Shown in pieces: positions 1-7,286 of a stretch of 64,000 bases of DNA (within the stretch, counting starts at the first letter, position 1; every line of letters starts with the position of its first letter). The notes beneath the pieces were generated by a model, which saw only the letters and a program-made list of their open reading frames with translations, searched no databases and was not told the origin of the DNA. This DNA is from Candidatus Tokpelaia hoelldoblerii (lineage in GTDB: Bacteria; Pseudomonadota; Alphaproteobacteria; Rhizobiales; Rhizobiaceae): NCBI GenBank assembly GCA_002005325.1, contig CP017315.1, positions 496,001-560,000 of the forward strand, written 5' to 3'. The position numbers and the translations under genes were made by a program.

Positions 1-1090
1 GGTCAACATCCGAACACATCGTCAGTTCTGATTCATCCTTTTTGGAGTTGAGCAGCTTTAAAATCTGTTCAGAATCGGCAATGGCATCTTCGCCGCGCTT
101 GATAGTGCCGGAAATCGGGCAGGTCTCGACACGGCGCCCCGAAACACGCACAAACATTTCCGGTGAAGCGCCAACCAGATATTCCTGTTCACCCAGGTTG
201 AAAAAGAACGAATAGGGTGAAGGGTTCATCTGTTTCAGGGTTTTGGCAATGGCGGCGGGGCTTGTGGTGCAAGGGGCGTAAAATGTCTGTCCGGGCACAA
301 CCTCGAACAGGTCGCCGCGTTTGAATTTTTCCTTGGCTGCTGCCACGCCGCGGGCATATTCGCCATGTTGATGATCGCCGCGCGGCGGGGTTGTATCGCT
401 GCGGCGGAACGGCTCGGCAGCGGTTTCCCGTGGCAGGCCTGTTGTTGAAGTATCGCCGCAGGTGAAATCATAACGGTCAATCCAGGCTTGCGCCGCATGA
501 TGGTCCACCACCAGAATGGAATCAGGCAGATACAGCACCAGATCGCGCTGGTCGGCGGGGCGGGGGATTGTCAGCTCGACCGGTTCAAACTGAAAGGCAA
601 GGTCATAGCCGAAAGCGCCGAACAGGCCAAGATTGTCATCTTCAGATGAAAAAAACAGCTTGACGATGGCCCGCAGGACAGTGAATACGGAAGGAATGCG
701 CGAGCGCTCCTCTTCCGTGAAAGAACCGTCCGTCCGGGCAATATCAAGGCCCAGCCGCGTCGCGGTGTGGCTGGTGACGGTTACCGGTTCAAGCGCTTCG
801 ACGACTGGAAAAATTGCTGCCAGCACAATTTCACCGCGGTTGTTCAACGCCTCAAAAGTCATTCGCCGCCCGTGTGCAGTGATGCAGAGTGGCGGGTCGA
901 TAATGCCCGTATCCCAGCGGGTATAACGCCCGGGATATTCATAATTTGAGGACAGAACCGCGCCGCGGCGGCTGTCGAGCGCGGCAACCATGCGCTCAAT
1001 CGCGCTGTCATAGGCGATGTTTTCCCGCTGACGGCGGATGCTGATGCCGCCGGCGGTTTCATAATCGGTTATTTGTGCGGTTTGTATCAT
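1..1090 (-). CDS. trpE: Anthranilate synthase component I, N-terminal part (runs off left edge)
   Basis: Component I of anthranilate synthase converts chorismate to anthranilate, the first committed step of tryptophan synthesis, using ammonia from the glutaminase component. About 363 codons are visible. The N-terminal stretch SSNYEYPGRYTRWDTG matches the start region of rhizobial TrpE, where feedback by tryptophan is sensed, and the chorismate-binding domain has begun before the edge (SPYSFFFNLGEQEYLVGASPE, then CPISGTIKRGED). I chose the ATG at 1090 because GGGAG lies about 8 bases upstream; an in-frame ATG at 1126 has no good ribosome site. In Hyphomicrobiales this gene is usually a trpE-trpG fusion, but the part that would show it lies outside the window. 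It sits behind a trpL attenuator, so it is very likely regulated by tryptophan supply. Confidence 0.93.
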   Translation of the reverse strand, partial: MIQTAQITDYETAGGISIRRQRENIAYDSAIERMVAALDSRRGAVLSSNYEYPGRYTRWDTGIIDPPLCITAHGRRMTFEALNNRGEIVLAAIFPVVEALEPVTVTSHTATRLGLDIARTDGSFTEEERSRIPSVFTVLRAIVKLFFSSEDDNLGLFGAFGYDLAFQFEPVELTIPRPADQRDLVLYLPDSILVVDHHAAQAWIDRYDFTCGDTSTTGLPRETAAEPFRRSDTTPPRGDHQHGEYARGVAAAKEKFKRGDLFEVVPGQTFYAPCTTSPAAIAKTLKQMNPSPYSFFFNLGEQEYLVGASPEMFVRVSGRRVETCPISGTIKRGEDAIADSEQILKLLNSKKDESELTMCSDVD

Positions 1091-1140
1091 GATGCCGTCT
1101 CCCGTGTTGTTGTCTGCCTTTGCCATAACGGGACCGGGAT

Positions 1141-1210
1141 AAATAAAAAAGCCGCCCGGTTTCCCGTCGCGGCCTGAGTATCTTGCACAAGCATAGCTGT
1201 GCCGGGCCGC
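1141..1210 (-). promoter_or_regulatory. trp attenuator: terminator and competing antiterminator
   Basis: On the minus strand, GCGGC (1169-1173) pairs with GCCGC (1151-1155), with an inner CGG/CCG helix and a GAAA loop, followed by TTTTTTATTT; this is a Rho-independent terminator about 50 bases before trpE. Its 5' arm, GCGGCC at 1169-1174 (plus-strand reading), is also complementary to GGCCGC at 1205-1210, which lies just after the trpL stop codon. The two pairings exclude each other. This is the layout of a classic attenuator: a ribosome stalled on the Trp codons of trpL would free the antiterminator and allow trpE transcription. Confidence 0.85.
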
Positions 1211-1212
1211 TT

Positions 1213-1260
1213 TCAAGCGTGCCGCCACCAGTTCTGATTGTTGCGAATAAAAATCATCAT
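1213..1260 (-). CDS. trpL: trp operon leader peptide, 15 residues with tandem Trp codons
   Basis: The reading frame from the ATG at 1260 encodes MMIFIRNNQNWWRHA and stops at 1213. Two adjacent TGG codons at residues 11-12 are the sensing element for charged tRNA-Trp. The sequence AAAAGGGGGC directly precedes the start. A possible -10 (GATTAAAA) lies only a few bases further upstream, so transcription may begin at or very near the ATG; trpL of Sinorhizobium meliloti is known to be leaderless. The attenuator between this peptide and trpE supports the assignment. Confidence 0.87.
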   Translation of the reverse strand: MMIFIRNNQNWWRHA

Positions 1261-1305
1261 GCCCCCTTTTTAATCAGTCTGTGCGCAACTTGCAAGCGGG
1301 CAGAT

Positions 1306-1429
1306 GATAAAAAGAAAAACCCGGGCGCTGGAGAACCCGGGCTTTTCCTCCCTTACGGGTACAGGCAATGAGATAGCAGGGGGGAACCTTTGCCTGTATT
1401 TCAGTGGAGAGAAAGCTAGCCACCGAACA
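1306..1429 (-). ncRNA. Small RNA, second of a tandem AbcR (alpha-r15)-like pair
   Basis: An independent transcription unit of roughly 120 bases. A promoter lies at 1436-1463 (TTGTCT, 16 bases, TATAAT). The 3' end is a Rho-independent terminator: AACCCGGG at 1318-1325 pairs with CCCGGGCT at 1336-1343, and the RNA continues into TTTTCTTTTTATC. The middle holds a hairpin with stem TACAGGCAA/TTGCCTGTA (1360-1398) whose loop carries a C run (TTCCCCCC) complementary to ribosome-binding sites. The neighbouring RNA at 1538-1673 shares this core. Tandem trans-acting RNAs with anti-Shine-Dalgarno loops are typical of AbcR1/AbcR2, which repress ABC-transporter mRNAs through Hfq. The family name is an inference from architecture, not from an Rfam match. 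Confidence 0.65.
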
Positions 1430-1435
1430 AATACA

Positions 1436-1463
1436 ATTATAGGTTGTATTCCTGATAAGACAA
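1436..1463 (-). promoter_or_regulatory. Sigma-70 promoter of the second small RNA
   Basis: Minus-strand -35 TTGTCT (1458-1463), 16-base spacer and a perfect -10 TATAAT (1436-1441). The predicted start is near 1429, just upstream of the structured RNA. Confidence 0.75.
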
Positions 1464-1537
1464 TATCCGGCGTTTAAAATTATATTTTATTTTTATGGTG
1501 AAAATTTCAGAAGAAGATGTACCGGACAGAACCTCCG

Positions 1538-1673
1538 ACAAAATGAAAGGCCCAGGCGTTGGGAGCCCGGACCTTTCAACCCTCTGGCGAGGTCACAGGC
1601 AAAGGAAAATAGCGGGGGGAGAACCTTTGCCTGTGATCGGGCCTTGGAGAAGATATTTCCGCCGCCCGATTAC
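1538..1673 (-). ncRNA. Small RNA, first of a tandem AbcR (alpha-r15)-like pair
   Basis: A transcription unit of about 135 bases with its own promoter at 1680-1707. The core hairpin has stem TCACAGGCAAAGG/CCTTTGCCTGTGA (about 1593-1637) with a C-rich loop (TTCTCCCCCC) of anti-Shine-Dalgarno type. The 3' hairpin is a fully paired 12-base stem (1546-1557 with 1565-1576, 7-base loop) followed by CATTTTG, a weaker U tract than in the second copy. The CAGGCAA-hairpin and loop are shared with the RNA at 1306-1429 while the flanks differ, so the two look like an old duplication. AbcR1-type identity is inferred. Confidence 0.62.
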
Positions 1674-1679
1674 TACTAC

Positions 1680-1707
1680 CATATAATGCGTGTATTCAGA
1701 CTGTCAA
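1680..1707 (-). promoter_or_regulatory. Sigma-70 promoter of the first small RNA
   Basis: Minus-strand -35 TTGACA (1702-1707), 16-base spacer, -10 TATATG (1680-1685). The -35 box lies inside the 3' end of the upstream methyltransferase gene, whose stop is at 1696, so RNA promoter and coding sequence overlap. Confidence 0.75.
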
Positions 1708-2700
1708 TTGCAACTTAAAGTTTTTTATCAAAGATTGCAGCTTGCTCCCCCATGTGGCTTTTCTGACACTTTTCCATGTTTGTTTATCGCGTTTGGCAAA
1801 GGCGGGGCAGGCCATTGTCCCGTCAGGGTTGCATAATTTCAGGCTGACACCGGCGGCGGTTTTGCGCGGCGGGGCGATGACGCGGCTTGTGAGATTTTCC
1901 GGCTTTTGGCGGGTAAAAGCCATATAGATAAATTTTTCGTCTTCCCAGCCGATTGTCCCCTGTTTGGTCTGGCGGTGCAGGCGTGAGCGCGCCAGCCGCA
2001 CGGAAAAATGGCACCAGTCGGGTGCGGCAAGCGGGCAGGGAGCGCTGTGCGGGCAGGGGGCGGCGATAAAAGCGCCCTGCAGCAGCAGATTGTTTCTGAT
2101 CCGCAGGAGACGCTGCCAGCCGGCTGGTGTGCCCGGCTCGATAATGACAAAAGCACCGCTTGTGATCTGCCATAAAAAATCTGCCAGCCGGACCTGCTGG
2201 TTTTCAGCCAGTTCACCCAGCACATAGGCAAGTGTCACAAGTTCAGCCTGTGATTGAGATGAGTTGACAAGGCTGGAAAAATCACCCTGCTGCCAGATGA
2301 CCGGAAAAGGCACGGTTTCACGGCAGAGGTTGCGCCCCAATGCGATGATGTCTGTGCTTTGTTCATAAAGGATGGCATGGGTGAGTGTGGGAAACAGGGC
2401 GCTTGCTGCAAAAAGTGCGGTGCCGGGCCCTGCGCCTGCATCAAACAGGGTTGCGGGGGCAAAATCTTCAAACTGTTGCGCCAGTGCAGAAAGGGCGCAA
2501 TGGGTTGCCGCATAGGTTGCAGGCAACCGCGCGGCAAGATAAGCTCCGGCCGCGGTCCGGTCGGCAATATGCATACGCCCGTCACGGGTTTCTGCGCGGT
2601 AGCGCTTGCTTAAACCTTCCGAGGCCTGTGATAATTCTTCTATTGTGGTATTATTCAGGCATTGTTCGACCGCAGCGCGTAATTGTGCCGGAATATCCAT
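1696..2700 (-). CDS. Rsm22-type small-ribosomal-subunit methyltransferase family protein
   Basis: A 334-residue SAM-dependent methyltransferase-fold protein. Motif I is DAGAGPG (about residue 88), followed by an acidic second strand (LYEQSTD), a QQGDF segment and VIIEPGTPAGW, the family's post-motif strand. A cysteine/histidine cluster (CPHSAPCPLAAPDWCHF) resembles the metal site of the Rsm22 family, linked in mitochondria to assembly of the small ribosomal subunit; the bacterial reaction is not established. I start it at the ATG at 2700 (MDIPAQLRAAV), which has AGGAAAA about 9 bases upstream; the frame stays open to 2769 but those codons look non-coding. The small-RNA promoter lies in its last codons. 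Confidence 0.8.
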   Translation of the reverse strand: MDIPAQLRAAVEQCLNNTTIEELSQASEGLSKRYRAETRDGRMHIADRTAAGAYLAARLPATYAATHCALSALAQQFEDFAPATLFDAGAGPGTALFAASALFPTLTHAILYEQSTDIIALGRNLCRETVPFPVIWQQGDFSSLVNSSQSQAELVTLAYVLGELAENQQVRLADFLWQITSGAFVIIEPGTPAGWQRLLRIRNNLLLQGAFIAAPCPHSAPCPLAAPDWCHFSVRLARSRLHRQTKQGTIGWEDEKFIYMAFTRQKPENLTSRVIAPPRKTAAGVSLKLCNPDGTMACPAFAKRDKQTWKSVRKATWGSKLQSLIKNFKLQLTV

Positions 2701-3188
2701 TGGCAGTTTTTCCTGTTCAGTGATCAGATTTACAGTTGTAGGACATATCAATATCTGTATAGAATGCAAGGGCGGGTTGCATGGTTTTTCTGACAGGGCA
2801 GAATTAATGAAACTGCAATCTTGACGGGGTGGGGGGAGATTTTTTGAATCAGCAAATAAAAAGACATTTTCCCGGTGTTTTGCAATGTGCAGACAAAAGA
2901 AGTCTGCGCATTGGTTCTCACTTTTTCCTCGTATGGTTCTGCTGTTTATGGCACCATGGCAATGTGGTTAATGAAAGGGGAGAATAAGCTTATGCTGGAT
3001 CTGTATTGAGGGATTATCCGGTCTGACAGAAATATAATGCCACTGTCATGGACAACAGAATAAAGCGCATTATATTTTTATCAGTTTAGACAGTATTATG
3101 AAAAACAGTTGGCTGAAAAATTATGTCTGATCTTTGAAAAGCAGGCAGTTTTTTAGTTGGAACAATGTGATGGTGGGGTAGTGGCTGA
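2701..3188. other. Divergent intergenic region, AT-rich, with one long inverted repeat
   Basis: About 490 bases between the Rsm22-type gene and the NolR-like regulator, with no credible coding frame on either strand. AAATATAATGC at 3030-3040 is repeated exactly in inverted form at 3067-3077 (GCATTATATTT), separated by 26 bases. It could be a regulator operator or a hairpin in the leader of the downstream gene. No clear promoter pair stands out. Confidence 0.55.
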
Positions 3189-3527
3189 ATGACAAATAAA
3201 CTGGCATTCAAGAATTTGGTTTTACATACAGAGAAGGCAAGTGATCTTCTGACAGCGATGGCGAATGAAAAACGCCTGCAGATTTTATGCGCTTTGTCAG
3301 ATGAGGAACTCTCTGTCAGCAGGCTTGCGGATAAAGTGGAGCTCAGTCAATCTGCGCTTTCACAACATCTGGCAAAATTGCGTGCGTTGAAACTGGTGTC
3401 AACCAGAAGAGACGCGCAGATGATTTATTATTCTGTTGATTCGCCAATGATTGAACCGGTGCTTGATGCGTTGAATCTGGTATTCACGCAGCATGAGGCG
3501 CCGGGCGTTGTTTATAAAAACAAATAA
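3189..3527 (+). CDS. ArsR-family winged-helix regulator, NolR-like
   Basis: A 112-residue ArsR/SmtB-type repressor. The winged-helix core runs from about residue 18 (LLTAMANEKRLQILCALS) through the recognition helix (LSQSALSQHLAKLRAL) to the wing (STRRDAQMIYYSV). These segments agree closely with the rhizobial regulator NolR as I remember it, notably LSQSALSQHL and STRRDAQ. The metal-binding ELCVC motif of ArsR/CadC is absent (the equivalent stretch is ELSVSRLAD), so it is probably not a metal sensor. NolR proteins repress symbiosis, motility and growth-phase genes; whether this one has such a role is unknown. The weak GGGGTAG site precedes the ATG at 3189. The inverted repeat upstream might serve autoregulation. 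Confidence 0.82.
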   Translation: MTNKLAFKNLVLHTEKASDLLTAMANEKRLQILCALSDEELSVSRLADKVELSQSALSQHLAKLRALKLVSTRRDAQMIYYSVDSPMIEPVLDALNLVFTQHEAPGVVYKNK

Positions 3528-3595
3528 CAGGCGTGGCGTAAGTCTGAGGCAGTCCTGGGGCAGGACGGGATGTTCTTGCGTGCTTTGGCGCGTTT

Positions 3596-4447
3596 ATGCT
3601 ACAAGGCCTTTTTACCACCTTGTCAGGACAGAGGCCTTTATTCTTGCAGTTTGTTGCCGTTGAGCGCGCGGATCAGGCGGAAATTGCCGCTTACCGCCAT
3701 ATTCGTGAACGCGATCTGGCCGGGCGGCACGGGTTATTTGTGGCGGAAGGCAAGGTCGTTCTGTCGGTTTTGCTGCGCGCGCGGGTTTTCAGCGCCCAAT
3801 CACTGCTGGTGGTGGAAAACCGCCTGCCCGGCCTTATGCCGCTGCTTGAGGAAACAAAACCCGCTTGTCCGGTTTATGTTGCTTCACAGGCCGTGATGGA
3901 TGAAATCGCCGGTTTTCATGTTCATCGCGGCATCCTGGGTATTGGCTGTAAAACCGCCCGTCCGGGTGTGGCGGATTTTCTGGCCGGGCTGCCTGAAGAA
4001 GCGCTGCTTGTCGTGCTGTGCGGTATTACCAATCATGACAATATCGGGGCGATTTTCCGCAATGCGGCAGCCTTTGCCGCTGACGGTGTGCTGCTGGATG
4101 AAACCTGTTGTGACCCGCTCTATCGCAAATCTATCCGTGTTTCTGTCGGTGCGGCGTTGAAAGTGCCTTATACGCAGGACGGGCCGGTTCTGTCTTTGCT
4201 TGATGCCTTGGAAAGCCATGATTTTTCGGTGATGGCGCTCAGCCCTTCAGCGCCGCTTGATATTTATCATCAGCCCCGGCCTAAAAAGCTGGCGCTGCTG
4301 CTGGGCACAGAAGGGGAGGGATTGCCCGAACCGGTGTTGAAACGGTTGCAAACCCTGCGCATACCGATTGCAGCAGATTTTGACAGCCTGAATGTAGCCA
4401 CCGCGGCGGCCATTGCCTTGTCACATTTTACCAGACTGGAACACTGA
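3596..4447 (+). CDS. TrmH/SpoU-family RNA 2'-O-methyltransferase
   Basis: A member of the knotted (SPOUT) 2'-O-ribose methyltransferases that act on tRNA or rRNA. The SpoU_methylase domain fills the C-terminal half: VVLCGITNHDNIGAIFRNAAAF (motif 1 region with N and R), LLLGTEGEGLPE (motif 2) and SLNVATAAAIALSHF (motif 3). The N-terminal part (residues about 25-90) looks like the substrate-binding domain, with RERDLAGRHGLFVAEG. It is 283 residues from the ATG at 3596; a TTG at 3644 with AGAGG upstream would remove 16 residues and fits relatives better, so the start is uncertain. Target RNA cannot be told from sequence. A second family member, rlmB, lies at 43829. Confidence 0.85.
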   Translation: MLQGLFTTLSGQRPLFLQFVAVERADQAEIAAYRHIRERDLAGRHGLFVAEGKVVLSVLLRARVFSAQSLLVVENRLPGLMPLLEETKPACPVYVASQAVMDEIAGFHVHRGILGIGCKTARPGVADFLAGLPEEALLVVLCGITNHDNIGAIFRNAAAFAADGVLLDETCCDPLYRKSIRVSVGAALKVPYTQDGPVLSLLDALESHDFSVMALSPSAPLDIYHQPRPKKLALLLGTEGEGLPEPVLKRLQTLRIPIAADFDSLNVATAAAIALSHFTRLEH

Positions 4448-4473
4448 TTTGCGTGTGATAACCGTGAAGGGAT

Positions 4474-4512
4474 AAAAAGCCCGCCGGATTATAAAAGTTA
4501 CGGCAGGCTTTT
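4474..4512. terminator. Bidirectional terminator between converging genes
   Basis: AAAAAGCCCGCCG and CGGCAGGCTTTT form a stem with A-rich and T-rich flanks, so it can work in both directions. It lies between the TrmH-family gene and mnmA, which converge. Confidence 0.75.
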
Positions 4513-4520
4513 CAAATGTT

Positions 4521-5711
4521 TCAAGCAGCCGTGTCTTTGGTTGCCAGAAGCTGTTGCAGCATGGTTTCCGCCTGTGCCTCACGTTCCGAGCGGGCGATGA
4601 AGCCGCCGCCGAGAACCCGCGCTTCATTGCTTTCGTCCACATACAGCACACAGGCCTGCCCGGGGGCGACGCCGCTTTCCCCTTCCAGCAATTCAACGGC
4701 AAAATTCCCGCCGGTATAATGCAGAACAGCCGGGCAGGGCGGACGGGTTGAACGCACCTTGGCGGCAACTTTGATACCGCCCGCCGGAAAATCATCCAGC
4801 ATTTCGTCGCCCAGCCAGTTGGCGTCACGCAGGTAAATGCGGTGAGTCTGCAAGGCTTCACGCGGGCCGACAATCACACGGGCGTTTGCCGCGTCAAGAT
4901 GCACAACATAAAGCGGCTCACCGGTGGCGATGCCGATGCCGCGGCGCTGGCCGACCGTATAGTTTAAAATGCCGTCATGGCGGCCAAGAATACGCCCGTC
5001 AATATGGACAATATTGCCCGGATTGGCGGCTTCCGGCTTCAGCCGCTTGATGATTTCTGCATAGCGTCCCTGCGGCACAAAGCAGATATCCTGACTGTCA
5101 TGCTTTTGCGCGACAATAAGGCCCATCTCTTCCGCCAGCCGGCGCACTTCCGGTTTTGGCATATCGCCCAGCGGAAAGCGCAGATAATCAATCTGTTCCT
5201 GCGTGGTGGCAAACAGAAAATAGCTCTGGTCGCGGTCCGCGTCCACCGGCCGGTAAAGCGCCCGCCTGTTGCCGTGAATTTTGCTGCGGATATAATGGCC
5301 GGTGGCCAGGGCGTCGGCGCCCAGATCCTGTGCGGTTTTCAGCAGGTCGGCGAACTTGACGCTCTGATTGCAGGCAATGCAGGGAATGGGGGTTTCGCCA
5401 TGGACATAGCTTTCGGCAAAAGGATTGATAACAGCTTCCCTGAAACGCTTTTCATAATCCAGCACATAATGGGGAATGCCAAGGGTTTCACAGACGCGGC
5501 GCGCGTCTTCAATATCCTGTCCGGCACAGCACGAACCCACCCGGTGGACGGCCGCGCCATGGTCATAAAGTTGCAGTGTTACGCCGATAACATTGTAGCC
5601 TTCCCGTTTGAGAAGACCGGCGACAACGGACGAATCGACACCTCCCGACATAGCGACAACAACCCGCGTATCCTCCGGCTTGCGGGGCAGACCAAGACTG
5701 TTTAATGACAT
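4521..5711 (-). CDS. mnmA: tRNA-specific 2-thiouridylase MnmA
   Basis: MnmA adenylates and thiolates uridine 34 of tRNA-Lys, -Glu and -Gln, using sulfur relayed from a cysteine desulfurase. The 396-residue protein has the ATP PP-loop SGGVDSS near residue 20, ATGHY, DQSYFL, the two catalytic-type cysteines (TPIPCIACNQSVKF and DSQDICFVPQG) and GQRRGIGIATGEP, with a C-terminal beta-barrel region. I place the start at the ATG at 5711 (MSLNSLGLP), which has AAGGTG upstream; the open frame to 5813 is AT-rich leader. It is a single-gene unit, ending at a bidirectional terminator. Confidence 0.95.
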   Translation of the reverse strand: MSLNSLGLPRKPEDTRVVVAMSGGVDSSVVAGLLKREGYNVIGVTLQLYDHGAAVHRVGSCCAGQDIEDARRVCETLGIPHYVLDYEKRFREAVINPFAESYVHGETPIPCIACNQSVKFADLLKTAQDLGADALATGHYIRSKIHGNRRALYRPVDADRDQSYFLFATTQEQIDYLRFPLGDMPKPEVRRLAEEMGLIVAQKHDSQDICFVPQGRYAEIIKRLKPEAANPGNIVHIDGRILGRHDGILNYTVGQRRGIGIATGEPLYVVHLDAANARVIVGPREALQTHRIYLRDANWLGDEMLDDFPAGGIKVAAKVRSTRPPCPAVLHYTGGNFAVELLEGESGVAPGQACVLYVDESNEARVLGGGFIARSEREAQAETMLQQLLATKDTAA

Positions 5712-5877
5712 GATGCACCTTTCTGAACAGGGCTTTATTGTACAAAATTTATAAAAAAAATAAAGTATCCTTTTCAATTCAAGTTTCAATGCTTGAAGGA
5801 AAATTAATAACATATTGATTTTATTATATATTATTATTTTTGGTTATTCTATTGGTTAAGGTTTGGTTGCCGGCGGT

Positions 5878-5892
5878 TTAGGTAAATTTTAA
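5878..5892 (+). promoter_or_regulatory. CtrA-type box upstream of sciP
   Basis: TTAG, seven bases, TTAA: one mismatch to the CtrA consensus TTAA-N7-TTAA. It lies about 100 bases before sciP, whose expression depends on CtrA in Caulobacter. The surrounding 280 bases are very AT-rich, so chance matches are easier here. Confidence 0.45.
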
Positions 5893-5994
5893 AGCTCAGG
5901 AGGTAATATAGGGGATATGGAGCACGTTTTCGCCGCATGATATCGGGATACAGGACATGTTTCATATCAGTTCGAGTTTAGAGTAGAGAGTACA

Positions 5995-6270
5995 ATGGCC
6001 GATCTGGCAAGACCAAATGTAAAATATGTTATCGGGCCCGATGGGAGCCCGTTGACAATAACCGACCTGCCGCCTGTCGATACACGGCGTTGGGTTATCC
6101 GCCGCAAGGCGGAAGTTGTTGCTGCTGTGCGGGGGGGGCTCTTGAGTCTTGAAGATGCCTGCCAGCGTTATACCCTGACTGTCGAGGAGTTTTTATCCTG
6201 GCAGATCTCGATTGATCAGCACGGGCTGGCGGGGTTGCGCACGACACGTATTCAGCAGTATCGGCATTAA
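5995..6270 (+). CDS. sciP: CtrA inhibitor protein SciP (DUF1153)
   Basis: A 91-residue protein of the DUF1153 family. SciP binds CtrA and blocks recruitment of RNA polymerase, restricting CtrA-dependent transcription to part of the cell cycle. The conserved core is present almost intact: VKYVIGPDGSPLTI, RRWVIRRKAEVVAAV, GGLLSLEDACQRYTL, TVEEFLSWQ and the C-terminal HGLAGLRTTRIQQY. The middle forms a helix-turn-helix-like unit. It lies near ctrA (7287) and chpT (9608), a cell-cycle neighbourhood known from other Hyphomicrobiales. An adjacent CtrA-like box at 5878 suggests feedback. Confidence 0.93.
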   Translation: MADLARPNVKYVIGPDGSPLTITDLPPVDTRRWVIRRKAEVVAAVRGGLLSLEDACQRYTLTVEEFLSWQISIDQHGLAGLRTTRIQQYRH

Positions 6271-6296
6271 AACCGCCCTCTCATCGGGTAGACAAC

Positions 6297-6336
6297 AAAA
6301 AACGGCAGCGGGAAATCGTTTTCCCGCTGCCGTTTT
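6297..6336. terminator. Bidirectional terminator between sciP and fliJ
   Basis: A nearly perfect stem of about 18 base pairs (AAAACGGCAGCGGGAAA, loop TCG, and its complement) flanked by A and T runs, placed between two converging genes. Confidence 0.9.
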
Positions 6337-6354
6337 GTGTTTAACAGGAGCGGA

Positions 6355-6747
6355 TCAGCCGATGATGGCGCGCCGCTGGATAAAGACAATACTTTCATCT
6401 TTTGCTGTATTCTGCCCGCCGTCGCGTTTTTCAAGCGCCTGGGCGTGTTCAAGTTCGGCCTGTGCCTGTTGCAGCTTGTGTTCGGCGTCTTCTGTCTGCG
6501 CATGCAGATTGCTGATAGAAGCCAGAAGATTATCGCGCCGGCCACGGGCGGCAAGAGCAAAGGTCGGGTAAGCGACATTGCTGGTATCGGTGATACCGGC
6601 TTTTGCTTCCTCTGCGGCGATCTGCGCTTCAAGGTTTGCCGCCATGCGTTCAAATTCACTTGTCATGGTTTCCAGCTGGGTGAGCTGGCGATGTCTTTCG
6701 CGCAATTGAAACTGCTTTAGCCGGACAATGCCTGTCTGTGGTTTCAT
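6355..6747 (-). CDS. fliJ: Flagellar export protein FliJ-like coiled coil
   Basis: A 130-residue, almost wholly helical coiled-coil protein. FliJ acts with the FliI ATPase at the flagellar type III export gate. The Hyphomicrobiales form is recognisable by VRLKQFQLRERHRQL at the N-terminus, ETMTSEFERMAANLEAQI and TFALAARGRRDNLLASI. The ATG at 6747 is preceded by AAGGAG at good distance; a TTG immediately upstream is less likely. No other flagellar gene lies in this window, so motility cannot be inferred from it. Its place beside sciP and ctrA is conserved in relatives and may reflect shared cell-cycle control. Confidence 0.82.
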   Translation of the reverse strand: MKPQTGIVRLKQFQLRERHRQLTQLETMTSEFERMAANLEAQIAAEEAKAGITDTSNVAYPTFALAARGRRDNLLASISNLHAQTEDAEHKLQQAQAELEHAQALEKRDGGQNTAKDESIVFIQRRAIIG

Positions 6748-6825
6748 CAATCATACTCCTTACGCGTTTTTGAACTTTTTGCCGCCAGACCGGAACCAAT
6801 GCTGTGCCTGTCATAACTTTGTGAT

Positions 6826-7106
6826 GAATCCTGTTATAGGCGCGGGACATTTAAAGCCCGGTAAACAAGCGGCGAACAAGGCAAATCAGTTGACTGATTT
6901 GCGGAAAAATTTCCGGTTTCAGGAAAAAAAGAGAAAAAAGACGGTAAAACAGGTTGTGACGTTCATATTATCCACTGAATTCTGCATGCGAATCATAATG
7001 CAGGATTTGCCGGAATCACACTGCTCCGATTCGCACTGATTCGCCCTCTGTCAACAGATAAGAATTTTAACCCTCTTGCCAGAGAGAATCACCTTTTGTT
7101 AACCAT
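6826..7106 (+). promoter_or_regulatory. ctrA upstream region: six GANTC sites and two CtrA half-sites
   Basis: The 540 bases between fliJ and ctrA hold no credible gene. GANTC, the target of the cell-cycle methyltransferase CcrM, occurs at 6826, 6990, 7013, 7028, 7038 and 7086; five of these fall within 101 bases, where fewer than one is expected by chance. TTAACC occurs at 7067-7072 and TTAACCAT at 7099-7106, matching CtrA half-sites. In Caulobacter, ctrA is controlled by methylation state, GcrA and CtrA itself; this region has the parts for the same logic. Confidence 0.65.
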
Positions 7107-7286
7107 TATGGGGCAAGCTGTAAAATCAGGCAACGAGTGTTCTGTGTACTGCCAGGTTGATCAGGAAAATCCTGATCACAAAGGGTTCTGCTTTTGTTTG
7201 TATTTGGATGGAACAGGCACGCATCCCGGTTGTTGCGTGGCTAAAACTTTTACGCCTCATAGGGGCGGACCAGAAAGGGAATAAAA

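Noticed and set aside
1..1090. Fused trpE-trpG
   Set aside because: Expected in this order but the fusion point lies outside the window, so it is not claimed.
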